Both the position numbers and the translations under genes were made by a program. Source: Loripinus fragilis (Eukaryota; Mollusca; Bivalvia; Lucinida; Lucinidae). From it: DNA of 64,000 bases. Shown here one piece after another: positions 55,477 to 64,000 of the stretch. The notes under the pieces were generated by a model. That model saw nothing but the letters and a program-made list of their open reading frames with translations, ran no database searches and had not been told where the DNA came from. Within the stretch, counting starts at the first letter, position 1. Every line of letters begins with the position of its first letter. Where the stretch lies: the NCBI GenBank assembly GCA_964019695.1, contig OZ026515.1, positions 134,004,849-134,068,848 of the forward strand. Direction: 5' to 3'.

Positions 55477-55916
55477 GGCCAGAATTTTTTTATTAGTTGA
55501 TTTACCGGAAAATTTTTTCAGATTTAGGGTCGGGGGACGAAAAAAAATAAATAAAAAAGCTCTGAAAATGACCAGTTAACTGGTCATTTTCAGAGCTTTT
55601 TTTTTTTTTTTTTTTTATATATCTCCAGAAACAGTTAAACTAGTAATAGGTAAACCAACAGTCTGTATTAAATCTTTAAATATTTAATCATTTTCCTAAA
55701 AATCTGGACAGGACAATCACATTTAACAGTGTCATTCTCAAAAATGCACAGACAGAACCTCAAAAAAAAAAAATTTTTGTCAACCAAACAAATAATATTT
55801 AGAGTCGGTGGATAAAATATAAAAAAAAAATTTAGAAATTAAATTTTATTTTTTTCCTTCTTTCCGGAAAATTACAGTAGGAGGGTTCGTAAATCAACTA
55901 AAAAAAAAAACTGGCC
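55477..55916 (-). mobile_element. 440-bp MITE with TTA duplication, abutting TMEM203
   Basis: TIRs GGCCAG...TTTTTTATTAGTTGATTTACC and the complement (TAAATCAACTAAAAAAAAAA-ACTGGCC), flanked by TTA (55474-55476, 55917-55919), as for PIF/Harbinger MITEs. A perfect 40-bp palindrome (AGCTCTGAAAATGACCAGTT and complement, 55559-55598) lies inside. It begins 8 bp after the TMEM203 stop codon (TTA duplication included) and contains the first AATAAA on that strand. Confidence 0.85.
55845..55850 (-). terminator. Candidate poly(A) signal for TMEM203, within the MITE
   Basis: AATAAA on the minus strand (TTTATT on top), about 80 nt downstream of the stop codon. It is the nearest canonical signal and is part of the MITE. 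Use in vivo is inference. Confidence 0.45.
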
Positions 55917-55927
55917 TTAGTTATTGT

Positions 55928-56341
55928 TCAATGTACCTGGGCCTGACAAGATCTTATTGACAGTATGACTAGCAGCGGAAATAGAGGAGCTATCACCTCA
56001 GTATGAGTCAATATAGCAGAGTGACTTAACTTCTGACACAACAGAAATTTAAACGTAAAGAACAGGGAAAAACTTAATATGGAGAAAAAGAACCGCAGCC
56101 CAGCCTGACGTAAATCTTCCTCTTTGTACTGGCGAATGAACACAATCATACAGAAATAAGTATTCAGTCCATCCGCTACGAACAGTGGTGAGAAAACTGA
56201 CCACCAAGTTGTGTCCTCCAGGATGTCTTCATGTTTCAGTACTGCCAGAATAGAAAATATCAAAATGGAAAGCAGATGAATCCAAATCTCAAACACTGTC
56301 ATCCCAAACCACTTAACAAGCTCCTTCAACTGGAAGAACAT
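55928..56341 (-). CDS. TMEM203: TMEM203 orthologue
   Basis: 137 residues, single exon, almost the same length as the vertebrate protein (136). The N-terminus MFFQLKELVKWFG and the blocks WWSVFSPLFVADGLNTYF, then KFLLCQKL, and the ending IRSCQ fit the conserved TMEM203 pattern. Four hydrophobic segments are at residues about 14-36, 47-70, 80-102 and 110-130. In vertebrates this ER membrane protein is linked to ER calcium handling and to STING signalling; function here is by orthology. The start is supported by that N-terminal match. The stop codon is followed after 8 nt by a MITE. No neighbour forms an obvious cluster with it. Confidence 0.93.
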   Translation of the reverse strand: MFFQLKELVKWFGMTVFEIWIHLLSILIFSILAVLKHEDILEDTTWWSVFSPLFVADGLNTYFCMIVFIRQYKEEDLRQAGLRFFFSILSFSLFFTFKFLLCQKLSHSAILTHTEVIAPLFPLLVILSIRSCQAQVH

Positions 56342-56807
56342 GTTGCTTTCTTGATTCTTCTGCTAGTTTGTTTTGTATCTTATTATAACAGCCTATTTAG
56401 CAATGATTCTCTCTTAAGAATCAACCACAAAACTGATATTTGCTGATTAAATAAACCGACGGCGTTGACATTCTTTCTCTTTTGCAGTCCATTCTCTGGT
56501 ATCAAGCATCTGGAAGAAAATAAATTCAATTATTTTAATAACCTCGAATTTTACCGATATAAGCCTATTGTCCTTTTTGCGGGACAAAGACAAACAATAC
56601 AGACCCAGATTACTGAGATCAGACACCGCAGAATGGGCCTTCTGATCAGGGTCTCCACTAAGGAGCAGTCTGATCAGGGTTATAGTGTTTGCATGGTTCC
56701 ATGATCAAAAGTTTAGTCTATATTTTCAAGTCTAAAAACTATCAACAGGATAAGGGTTATGGTGTAGATGAACTACTAGTTCTTTTTCTGACTCTGATGT
56801 TTGCTTT
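56342..56807. other. 5' region of TMEM203; no other gene
   Basis: Minus-strand upstream sequence, presumably 5' UTR and promoter, without a clear TATA box. A CTGATCAGGGTC / GCAGTCTGATCAGGG repeat near 56640-56680 belongs to the hairpin family at 5760. Confidence 0.35.
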
Positions 56808-57084
56808 CATGTGAGGATCCAGAACTTTTCACAAAGGGGGTCCAAGCCTAACAGTGTGACAAAAAAATCTGATGTAACGAGGTTTTTCCCGTTTCTAGTT
56901 ATAAACTTTATCATTTTACATAGATGTCCAATTGTTTATACCATAGGAAACAAATTTTCCAAGGGTGTGGGGTCCAATTTTTTCCAGGAGGGTCCTAATG
57001 CATATTCCTATGGAAACCTAAAGTACTTCAGATTTTTCAAGGAGGTCCCAACCCCTGCCCATCCCCCTTCTGGATCTGCCCATG
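56808..57084 (+). mobile_element. R2 element with exact 5-bp TSD
   Basis: CATGTGAGGATCCAGAACTT to TTCTGGATCTGCCCATG, flanked by GCTTT on both sides. Blocks GGGGGTCCAAGCC, GTGGGGTCCAATTTTT and GAGGTCCCAACCC follow the family layout; the core palindrome is absent. Confidence 0.78.
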
Positions 57085-57173
57085 GCTTTTATCTTAACAT
57101 TTAGTGCAGACCCTTATCATTTAGCACAAGATTCAGTTCCACCTAGCACTAGCTGCACTACAGGTAGTACTCT

Positions 57174-57586
57174 CAGGGTTCATACAGGTAAGTATGAGTA
57201 AAATTCAAGGACTTTTCAAGGACTTCAAAAAGCCTCTCCAACAGTTTTCAAGGACTTAAAGTTAATGAAAAATACTGATCAAAGTGTTAAAATTCTTCTT
57301 CAGAAATGCTAGACTGAGATAATGGAGACATTAGTATTGGAAAATTAGTATAAAATTGTTGTGCCTTTATTTGGTGCAGCATATGCTGCACCAATATAGG
57401 CACAACAATTTTATACTGATTTAAGTCTTCATCTACAGTGCTCAGTCCTACAGAAAATAGTAGAATTCAAGGACCTCTCAAGGCTTTTGGGTGATTTTCC
57501 AGTTCTTTTCAAGGCAGATTTATTTTCAATGACCTTTAAAGAAATCCCTCTAGATTCAAGTACTTTTCAAGACTGTGCGAACCCGG
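57174..57586. mobile_element. MITE-like element with inner palindrome
   Basis: Ends CAGGGTTCATACAG / CTGTGCGAACCCGG are inverted, with CAAGGACTTTTCAAGGACTT-type sequence next to both. The centre (57347-57416) is a near-perfect palindrome AGTATAAAATTGTTGTGCCT and complement around TGGTGCAGCATATGCTGCACCA. Confidence 0.7.
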
Positions 57587-58153
57587 ACTCTTAAAAATCA
57601 AGTCAGTTGTAACTGCTTCAACCAAAATCAGCAGGGTAGAACCGGATCACAATGAAGCAATACACTTTATTTCAGATTATATGTTTATATAGTTAAAGTT
57701 CAATGGCCTTGTTCCAACTCCTTTTTTTCCAATTGGGCAGAATTACAAAAATTAATTTTCCACAAATCATTGGCCCCAGGCCCAAGGTTCAAAATTATTA
57801 AATAGTAAGAAAATCCCTGATTATCCCATCCTAGTGTGAGCATTTTACCACTCAGTCAGCATAGCAAACTGTGTAATGATCATATTGCTCTTTCAGGCGT
57901 GGCCTGATCTGGGTTTATACTGTTAGATTATGGACCTCAAGGTTGGCAAAAAGCTGGTTGATTGGAGTATTGGCCAGGTCATGCAGGCAGTGAATATTAG
58001 TTTTAATCAGTGTTCACTGATCATTACTAGTAAATTGGTGGTCATTACTGTTAGATTGACTCACATGTTGTCACACGAGGGCATGTTCATCCCCATGCAT
58101 GCACTCTTCTTGTACACAAAATGTAACAGATGTCTCTACCAAGAATAGCGATG
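57587..58153. other. No recognisable gene
   Basis: AT-rich; the 72-residue frame at 57930 has no domain. Confidence 0.35.
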
Positions 58154-58212
58154 GGTCACTCTGACTCCTTCATCCAAGTACTAACCGTGGACTTGGTTGC
58201 TTAACTTTGAAT
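58154..58212 (-). pseudogene. 5S rRNA-like fragment
   Basis: Read on the minus strand: GTTAAGCAACCAAGTCCACG, then GTTAGTACTTGGATGAAGG and GTGACCC. This matches the highly conserved 3' half of 5S rRNA (GTTAAGCAAC...GGTTAGTACTTGGATGGGTGACC) with several changes. The 5' half is missing, and instead there is a (CCTG/CTAC)n microsatellite at about 58218-58252. It is a pseudogene or part of a 5S-derived SINE. Confidence 0.55.
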
Positions 58213-58217
58213 AAAAC

Positions 58218-58253
58218 CTGCCTGCCTGCCTGCCTACCTACCTATCTATCTGA
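58218..58253 (+). repeat. CCTG/CTAC microsatellite
   Basis: Tandem tetranucleotide CCTG x4, then CTAC and CTAT units. Confidence 0.85.
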
Positions 58254-58454
58254 GGTGAGTGTTTTAGAATTTTGAAAAAAAAAAAGCCATCTGGCTGAGT
58301 CATTTAAATGAGTGCCCTGAACTCCCCTGTGGTCTCAGCTGCGACCACAGATGGAGCCAGACTAGTCCAATGGGGAATAGTCCTTGAGAAAAAGAATACT
58401 TCAGGGCATCACTTTAAGTCTGGGGCCTGCAATACTGTGAGTTGTGTGATGACC

Positions 58455-59075
58455 TGGTAGATCTTGTACTCTGAGTCGGGATCAAGTACTTGTCTTTATC
58501 AATAGTGTAGACATAGTCCCACAATGAATCTTGTGAAAGAAAAGTAGAGAGGACTAATCCCTCCAGGCCTCCAGAGTTGGCCATTGCAGCTCATGGAGCA
58601 TCTCACCAACACTACAAGTGTTGCACCAACTCCTGCAGGTCCAGCAGGCTGCCATCCTCTGTAACTTCTCCACCTGTTGAATCCGAGTTTTTCAATATGG
58701 GCTCCAAATAGGTGCTGCATACTCCAGTTAAGGGTGTACCAGAGTTTTGTGTGCAACGCCTTGGTACTCCTTAGGTGCAAAAGCCAATTCCTGCGAAGGA
58801 AACCTTAAGTCTTAGTTGCTTTGGAAGAAATATCAGTGATATGTTGACCCCGATCAATGTTCTCTGTAATTGTTATGCCAAGATATTTTGCGGACTGAAC
58901 TTTTTCTAAGGTTTGCTGATGAAGTGTGTAGTCATAAAGTATATGTTTGTGTGAATAATGCCGAGTCACTCTCACACAGTGACATTTGGCAACATTAAAC
59001 TGCATTTGCCTATCAGCCTCCAAGAGCGCAAGACTCAAGATTTTCCTGCAAAATGAGACAGTCTTGCAGTAATGA
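58455..59075 (-). pseudogene. LINE reverse-transcriptase 3' part, decayed
   Basis: On the minus strand: FNVAKCHCVRVTR, then LHQQTLEKVQSAKYLGITIT, then HITDISSKATKT, then (after frameshifts) KALHTKLWYTLNWSM, then RWRS..GWQPAG and an SLLFFHKIHCG-like segment near the end. This is the typical palm/thumb order (F...KC......., YLG......W..HI..I..KA.....) of a non-LTR reverse transcriptase. The catalytic YADD-type motif would lie upstream and is not seen. Dead, 5'-truncated. Confidence 0.8.
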
Positions 59076-60237
59076 GAAACATGCTAGCTATTTTTCCTTT
59101 GTTATATTCTTTACGTCCCAGTCAACATTTTCTCAGTCATTTGGGGACGGGTTGAAGACCGCACTAAAATAAAATGACTGTGTTTACTAGTGTCATCTGC
59201 TGATAGCCTTTGTAAACAGTTTAGATCCAGATCAGGCCTGACTAATCACTATGACAAAATTACAAATAATATTATATAAGCTTTTAAGTAATTTCAACAA
59301 CATTTTAGGCATGACCCTTATGCATTTAAAATATTAACTAGTATGAAAATGTGATGATGTATCAAATTATTTTTATTTTCCATCACGTCAATGAGGTCGG
59401 GTCTTTGATATGGCAGTTCACTGTCGTATATAACCTTTTGTGCAAATCACACATCAAATTCAGATGTAGACTGAACCTTAATGCCGTGCTAAGGCTATTT
59501 TTTATGCGCTGCCGAACAACGAGCAGGGTACCAAATATCGTGGGTTAACCTACAGCGCGAAGCAAAAATGTTCGTGAATCTGTAGGTCTACCTATAGCGA
59601 GAGGCAAACTTGAATTTAATGTTCACTTAACTGTTAGCATAACCGTCGTGCAGTCCATTGAAACACCACAAACCTCCCCATAACACCCCAAACCTCCACC
59701 AAACCATTACCATATATATCATATATTGTGCAAAAAAAAAATTGGGGGAGATGTCTCCCCCAGGTCTGGCACTGGCATTGTGCAAGAATACATACAGTGA
59801 TAGGGCTAAACGACCGCCAGCTTTTTTGAAAAGCTAATACTTGTATGTTTAATCTCTGTCCTCTCAATGTCCATTTTTGCATAAGTCAATACTTGTTTCA
59901 TAACTTTCTTCACTTTATATAACTTTACTTGCCTATTTTCGGGATTTAATCACGAGCGATTGCCACATTAAGCTTAAATGATACCCTGGCCTTGTTCGAG
60001 CTGTTTTATTGATTATTTGAAAGCTATCTTATTCAGTATTTCTATATATTATTCACTTTTCATTACAGTTTCCTACTCAAGTCGGCCATTGTTGTAATGG
60101 GGTTTATTAAAAAATCTACTAAATGAGTTAACGAAAATTTGATAAGGGATTTATAATCCTTTAAATGGTGTGGGGGGTATCTGTAACTGTCTGTATCTGT
60201 TTCTTAAGAGACTGCATTCACTCTTGAATATTATGTC
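59076..60237. other. No recognisable gene; SINE-tail scrap
   Basis: 'ttctttacgtcccagtcaac..ttctcagtcatttggggacggg' at 59107-59153 is a SINE 3' tail in minus orientation without its head. Otherwise nothing recognised. Confidence 0.4.
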
Positions 60238-61908
60238 TGTAACCGACCGTCCCGGTAGCTCAGAATGAATGAGACGAAACAGAAGACTCTTAATCTATTT
60301 TATTGGTCGATCACAAACTCGATCAATCGATCAATCACAATCGAACAATCACAATCACAATCGGGTCTGAAAATAAAATAAAACATACATTTACCCTAAA
60401 TGTCCTAAATAATATTGAGGATCGAATGACCTGGTAATTTACGCAGTAAGGTCATTCTTGTCACACTGTTGCGGGCAAACAAGTTCATAATTCAGCAGCT
60501 CATCGGATGTTGCTTATTAATAGAAAACACTGCTTTACATTAGAACACTATGAACCTGATTGTCTGCATCGGTGCAACGGCAAATTAAACATGTGTCTAG
60601 TCTGCACAGTTATTATAAAGATGGCTAGCAATTTAAGTTAAACACAACTTAAATCTCTTTGATATATAAATAATTAAATGAACATGTAATCAGCTCTTTC
60701 TGCTTGATCACCATACTAACTGTCAAATGCGTAAATCCATTATTGCAGGTTTACGCCCCTTTCAACACTGTTTCAGTCTTATCAGGGCCGATATGAATGA
60801 TGAAAAATATATACAAGTTATGATCAGCAGACTTGGGCTAATTCTGATAAGCACGCATATGTGTGTACCTACTATATACAAGAAAACTAGGTTTGTCAAA
60901 TGCACTGAAAGTAGCCATTTGAAATATATATAGATGTGACCTTCCATTCTCTAAGTAAAACCAACGTTAAAATATCAGGGGGAGATCTCTCAAGCTTACC
61001 TGAACTATGGGCTCTTGACCGCTGTCTCTTACTCTCTCTCCATCATTCTCAGTGAGTGTTAATACTGAAAAACAAAGGAACAACAAGTGCACTCATGTGA
61101 CATGTTACAAATTAATTATATTAGTAGACAAGCTAAACTGAAAGTGATGACCACATAAAGACTAGATTGAATTATGAAAACTCGGAAACGGTTTTAGGTC
61201 TAGAAATATTGCACGGAAACTATGAACATCAAGTTAGCTCTCAGTCAGGGTCTTCTCTGTGCTACTATTAGAATTTACTAAATACTTGATAAAACAATTG
61301 AAGATTCAGCTTTTATAATGAATTTACTAAAGTACAAAGGCACAATATCCTCAGAGTTTTTGTTGCATGGAATATACCATCTAAGTAAACATTTTGGAGC
61401 CAGATCAGGATCCAACATTTGGTGTAAAGATATTTTGTCTAAATTTACTTACTTTATAATGAAAGAATGATAGGAAACCTCCAAATGTAACTTTTTCTTC
61501 TTTCTCTCTCAAATTCATACAAGACTATGATTTTCCTTCTTGCTACAGTTATTCTATTATTATGCAAAATGTGCTCACCCTTTCGACCAATGAAATCTAA
61601 ATTGACCACCTAATCTGCCTTCAGCTATACCTGGCTGATCTCAATAAAATACCAACAGCACAAAAGATTTATTCAACCTAAAGGCGTTCACCTGAGCAAC
61701 TAGAAGTACTAAAGATTAATACAACCTAATGTCGCTCACCTGAGCAACTATAGCTCTCCCATGTATTTAAAACTATCACATCTAAACTTGGTTAAAACAA
61801 TGAAACAGTGAAGATGAACTAATTAAGTTGATTATTTCACTGCTACTTAGACTTAAAATGCTACCAAATGAATTAAATTATAAACAATAAAAATCTACCT
61901 CTGCTACA
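60238..61908 (-). mobile_element. Candidate 3' LTR of the Ty3/Gypsy element
   Basis: On the minus strand the sequence right after a polypurine tract begins TGTAGCAGAG (61908). A fitting end ...CGGTCGGTTACA lies at 60238, giving TGTA...TACA and 1,671 bp. An AATAAA signal (60299-60304) lies about 60 bp before that end, as expected for R-U5. The second LTR is outside the window, so the end and the target duplication cannot be checked. Two near-repeats CTCACCTGAGCAACTA occur at 61690 and 61735. Confidence 0.45.
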
Positions 61909-61924
61909 CCCTCCCCTCCTTCCT
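61909..61924 (-). promoter_or_regulatory. Polypurine tract of the Gypsy element
   Basis: Minus strand AGGAAGGAGGGGAGGG lies directly before the TGTAGCAG start and 19 bp after the pol stop codon: the usual plus-strand priming site. Confidence 0.75.
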
Positions 61925-61942
61925 GAAATGACGTCCCGTCAT

Positions 61943-64000
61943 TTATAATATGTGACCTACACCTTTTACAATTGCAAACACAGTATCTGGTTCCAATTGT
62001 GATAAGGTGGCAGGACTTAACAGAGACTGCAAAACTACACTCCTTTCTGTTATTGGCATAACGAAGTCTCCTTGCCTTTGCCATAAAGGTTTCTGTTTTA
62101 ATCTGGTAGACCTTCGTATATTCCCAGCTGCATTTTCACTGGCATCTACTGAAGTGTTTCCTTCAGTTTCAGTAGCATCAGCTGGCAATGGTCTTCTAGG
62201 ATCTGGAATTACTTTTACTGAAGTTTCCTCTTCAGTGACAATATTTTCACCATCATCTTCTAAAAGACCTTCATCTGTCTGATCTGGATCATGAGCGTCC
62301 TCATTGTCCATTAAATCAGATGTTTCGTGAGTACTCACATTATTTCCCTCTGTATCAGTAGCTAAATCAGCTACTAATTCATCTTCAACTTCTTCTATTT
62401 CATTTGCCACATTATCTGTTGTTTCTGTGACAACAAACAAACTATCATCTTCCTCTTTTTCAGTCTCTATTTCTACTTTCTTATTCCTGGGTTTTGGAGT
62501 TGGTGGTAATTTCTTTAAATTTCTGGGTGCTGGTGTAGGTGTAGCTCTGGTTGAAGAGTTTGTCAATCCTTCAGAATCAACAGTTGATTTATTTTTACCT
62601 TTTTCTCTAACTTCATCAGCTAAGCTGCTTCCTAAGTGAAGTAGATTATTTCGGTGAAGCATTAGTTCACCACCTTTACCATCCTCTCTTTCTACTTTGT
62701 ACACTGGAATATTTACATTTGGTATATCTGTTACAATATATATATCTTTTGTCCATTTATCTGCTATTTTATGTTTGCCGTCAAAGGCCAGAATCTCGAC
62801 TAAGACTCTGTCACCAATCTCCAGTTTAGCAGCTTTTGCTTTCAAGTCATAGACTGACTTCTGCTTTTGACGTGCTTTATCTGCATTTTTCTGAACTTTC
62901 TCAAATGCTTCTTGGACATTCTTTTGGAGATCAGTAATGTATTCCATATATGTAACTTCATCTTCTGGTGTATCCTTTAAGCCAAATGCAATATCTACAG
63001 GTAACCTTGGTTCTCTTCCAAAAAGTAATTGATATGGAGAATATCCTGTACTCTCATGTCTTATGCAATTGTATGCATGTACAAGGGGTGCAAGAAACTG
63101 TTTCCAGTTTTTCTTCTTGTCTTCTTCTAATGTTCCCAGCATGGAAATTAAAGTTCGGTTAAATCGTTCTGTCATACCATTTCCTGCTGCGTGATATGGT
63201 GTTGTTCTACTCTTTTTTATTCCCATTAAATCACATAACTCTTTGATCAACTGGCTTTCGAAGTTAGTACCTTGATCAGAATGTAATCTAGCTGGAATTC
63301 CATATCTGACAATAAATTCTCTATAAAGTACATCAGCTGTTGTTTTGGCAGTTTGATTCTTTGTTGGTATTGCAACTGCAAACCTCGTAAAATGATCTGT
63401 GATGACTAATATATTTGAAATATTGCCTTGTGATGGTTCTAATGTAAGATAGTCTATGCACACTAGTTCTAATGGATAGTGAGATGTAATGTTAACTAAT
63501 GGTGCTCTCACATCAGTTTTGGATTTCCGTCTTATGCATCTTCCGCAATTTTTGATCCAATTTTCTGTATCAGATGTCATTCCTGGCCAGTAAAAACGAT
63601 CACGTAACAAAGACAGTGTTCTATCTTTACCTGGATGTCCCATGTCATTATGGAGACCTGTTAATACTTGTTCTATAAAACAGGTAGGCAGTAGAAGTAA
63701 ATGTTTCTTCTCATTATCTATATCTAGCTCTCTGTACAGAACTCCTCTAATCAGCTTGAGGCTGTTGAACAGTTTATGCATTGCTAGGTCCTCTCTCTTC
63801 CTTAGAGTATCTCTATGAGGTTGTGTCTTATTTCTGACTGCTCTAACCCAGAAGCCAAGAAAACTATCATTCAACTGTTGCTTTCTGATCTCTCTTTGCT
63901 CTATTTGAGCCATTGGCTCTCCTGGGAACTCTGTTGCCCTAAGAATGTCAACTGACGTTGATATGGTTTCTAAATGTGGTGTCACTACACTGGCACAAAT
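61943..64000 (-). CDS. Ty3/Gypsy retrotransposon pol, integrase part (partial at window edge)
   Basis: The frame is open to the window end, so the GTG at 63985 is not a real start; protease, reverse transcriptase and RNase H lie outside. Residues below count from 63985. The H2C2 zinc finger is H112, H117, C147, C150. The rve integrase core has D178 (VCIDYL), D237 (SDQGTNF) and E273 (GMTERFN), a D-D-35-E layout. The integrase C-terminal domain is at about 385-450 (GDRVLVEI ... LMLHRNNLLHL). A tail of about 230 residues follows: Pro/Lys-rich, then strongly acidic (about 515-600), then a basic RRSTRLKQKP motif before the end. The frame has no internal stop over 2.06 kb and keeps all catalytic residues, so this copy may be young and even active. 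Confidence 0.93.
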   Translation of the reverse strand: MCASVVTPHLETISTSVDILRATEFPGEPMAQIEQREIRKQQLNDSFLGFWVRAVRNKTQPHRDTLRKREDLAMHKLFNSLKLIRGVLYRELDIDNEKKHLLLLPTCFIEQVLTGLHNDMGHPGKDRTLSLLRDRFYWPGMTSDTENWIKNCGRCIRRKSKTDVRAPLVNITSHYPLELVCIDYLTLEPSQGNISNILVITDHFTRFAVAIPTKNQTAKTTADVLYREFIVRYGIPARLHSDQGTNFESQLIKELCDLMGIKKSRTTPYHAAGNGMTERFNRTLISMLGTLEEDKKKNWKQFLAPLVHAYNCIRHESTGYSPYQLLFGREPRLPVDIAFGLKDTPEDEVTYMEYITDLQKNVQEAFEKVQKNADKARQKQKSVYDLKAKAAKLEIGDRVLVEILAFDGKHKIADKWTKDIYIVTDIPNVNIPVYKVEREDGKGGELMLHRNNLLHLGSSLADEVREKGKNKSTVDSEGLTNSSTRATPTPAPRNLKKLPPTPKPRNKKVEIETEKEEDDSLFVVTETTDNVANEIEEVEDELVADLATDTEGNNVSTHETSDLMDNEDAHDPDQTDEGLLEDDGENIVTEEETSVKVIPDPRRPLPADATETEGNTSVDASENAAGNIRRSTRLKQKPLWQRQGDFVMPITERSVVLQSLLSPATLSQLEPDTVFAIVKGVGHIL

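Noticed and set aside
61878..62084. Small minus frame over the end of the Gypsy pol gene
   Set aside because: It overlaps the integrase tail in another phase and has no domain.
1..64000. CRISPR arrays, operons, ribosome binding sites
   Set aside because: Eukaryotic sequence with SINEs, LINEs, MITEs and splice-type signals; the tandem arrays have no conserved-repeat/unique-spacer pattern.

Overview
The window is eukaryotic nuclear DNA, most likely from a bivalve mollusc. It is AT-rich, gene-poor and packed with transposon relics. The organism call rests on three things: a one-exon B-box/coiled-coil/propeller protein of the kind greatly expanded in bivalves, a TMEM203 orthologue, and tRNA-derived SINEs ending in a 'gggacgttaaa'-type tail. 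The species cannot be read from the sequence alone.

Only two intact host genes are visible. One is a TRIM-like protein without a RING (minus strand, 9515-11209). The other is TMEM203 (minus strand, 55928-56341), a small four-helix ER membrane protein. The right edge holds the 3' part of a Ty3/Gypsy pol gene (61943 to the window end, minus strand), followed by a polypurine tract and a candidate LTR.

Layout. 0-9 kb: foldback elements, a T/G-rich tract, and a 1.4-kb pure polypyrimidine block with an embedded minisatellite. 9-11 kb: the TRIM-like gene. 12-20 kb: SINEs, GGATCC-ended elements and large stretches with nothing recognisable. 20.8-27.2 kb: a Russian-doll locus, where a LINE relic is split by a mariner-like element with a TA duplication. 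That element is split by a 5.3-kb element with CAC ends and a 5-bp duplication, which itself carries further insertions. 28.6-37.7 kb looks like a giant imperfect palindrome, but it resolves exactly into two copies of one ~4.35-kb transposon in opposite orientation. One copy is inserted into the other, and a 359-bp deletion derivative of the same family sits inside the inserted copy. All three have perfect 9-bp target duplications. The two full copies carry a fragment of a Cys-rich gene interrupted by a 229-bp MITE. 38.5-41 kb: a second CAC-ended element inserted in another LINE relic. 42-43.7 kb and 48.2-50.5 kb: tandem-repeat elements. 51-60 kb: more LINE relics, a SINE with perfect 10-bp target duplications, several MITEs and TMEM203.

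The strongest novel content is the set of TIR transposons whose boundaries are fixed by target-site duplications. These are the 9-bp-duplication family (28618-37722) and the elements starting CAC with 5-bp duplications (21143-26427, 38679-40562, 44464-44883). None shows a transposase here. Superfamily assignments are therefore inference from duplication length and terminal bases.
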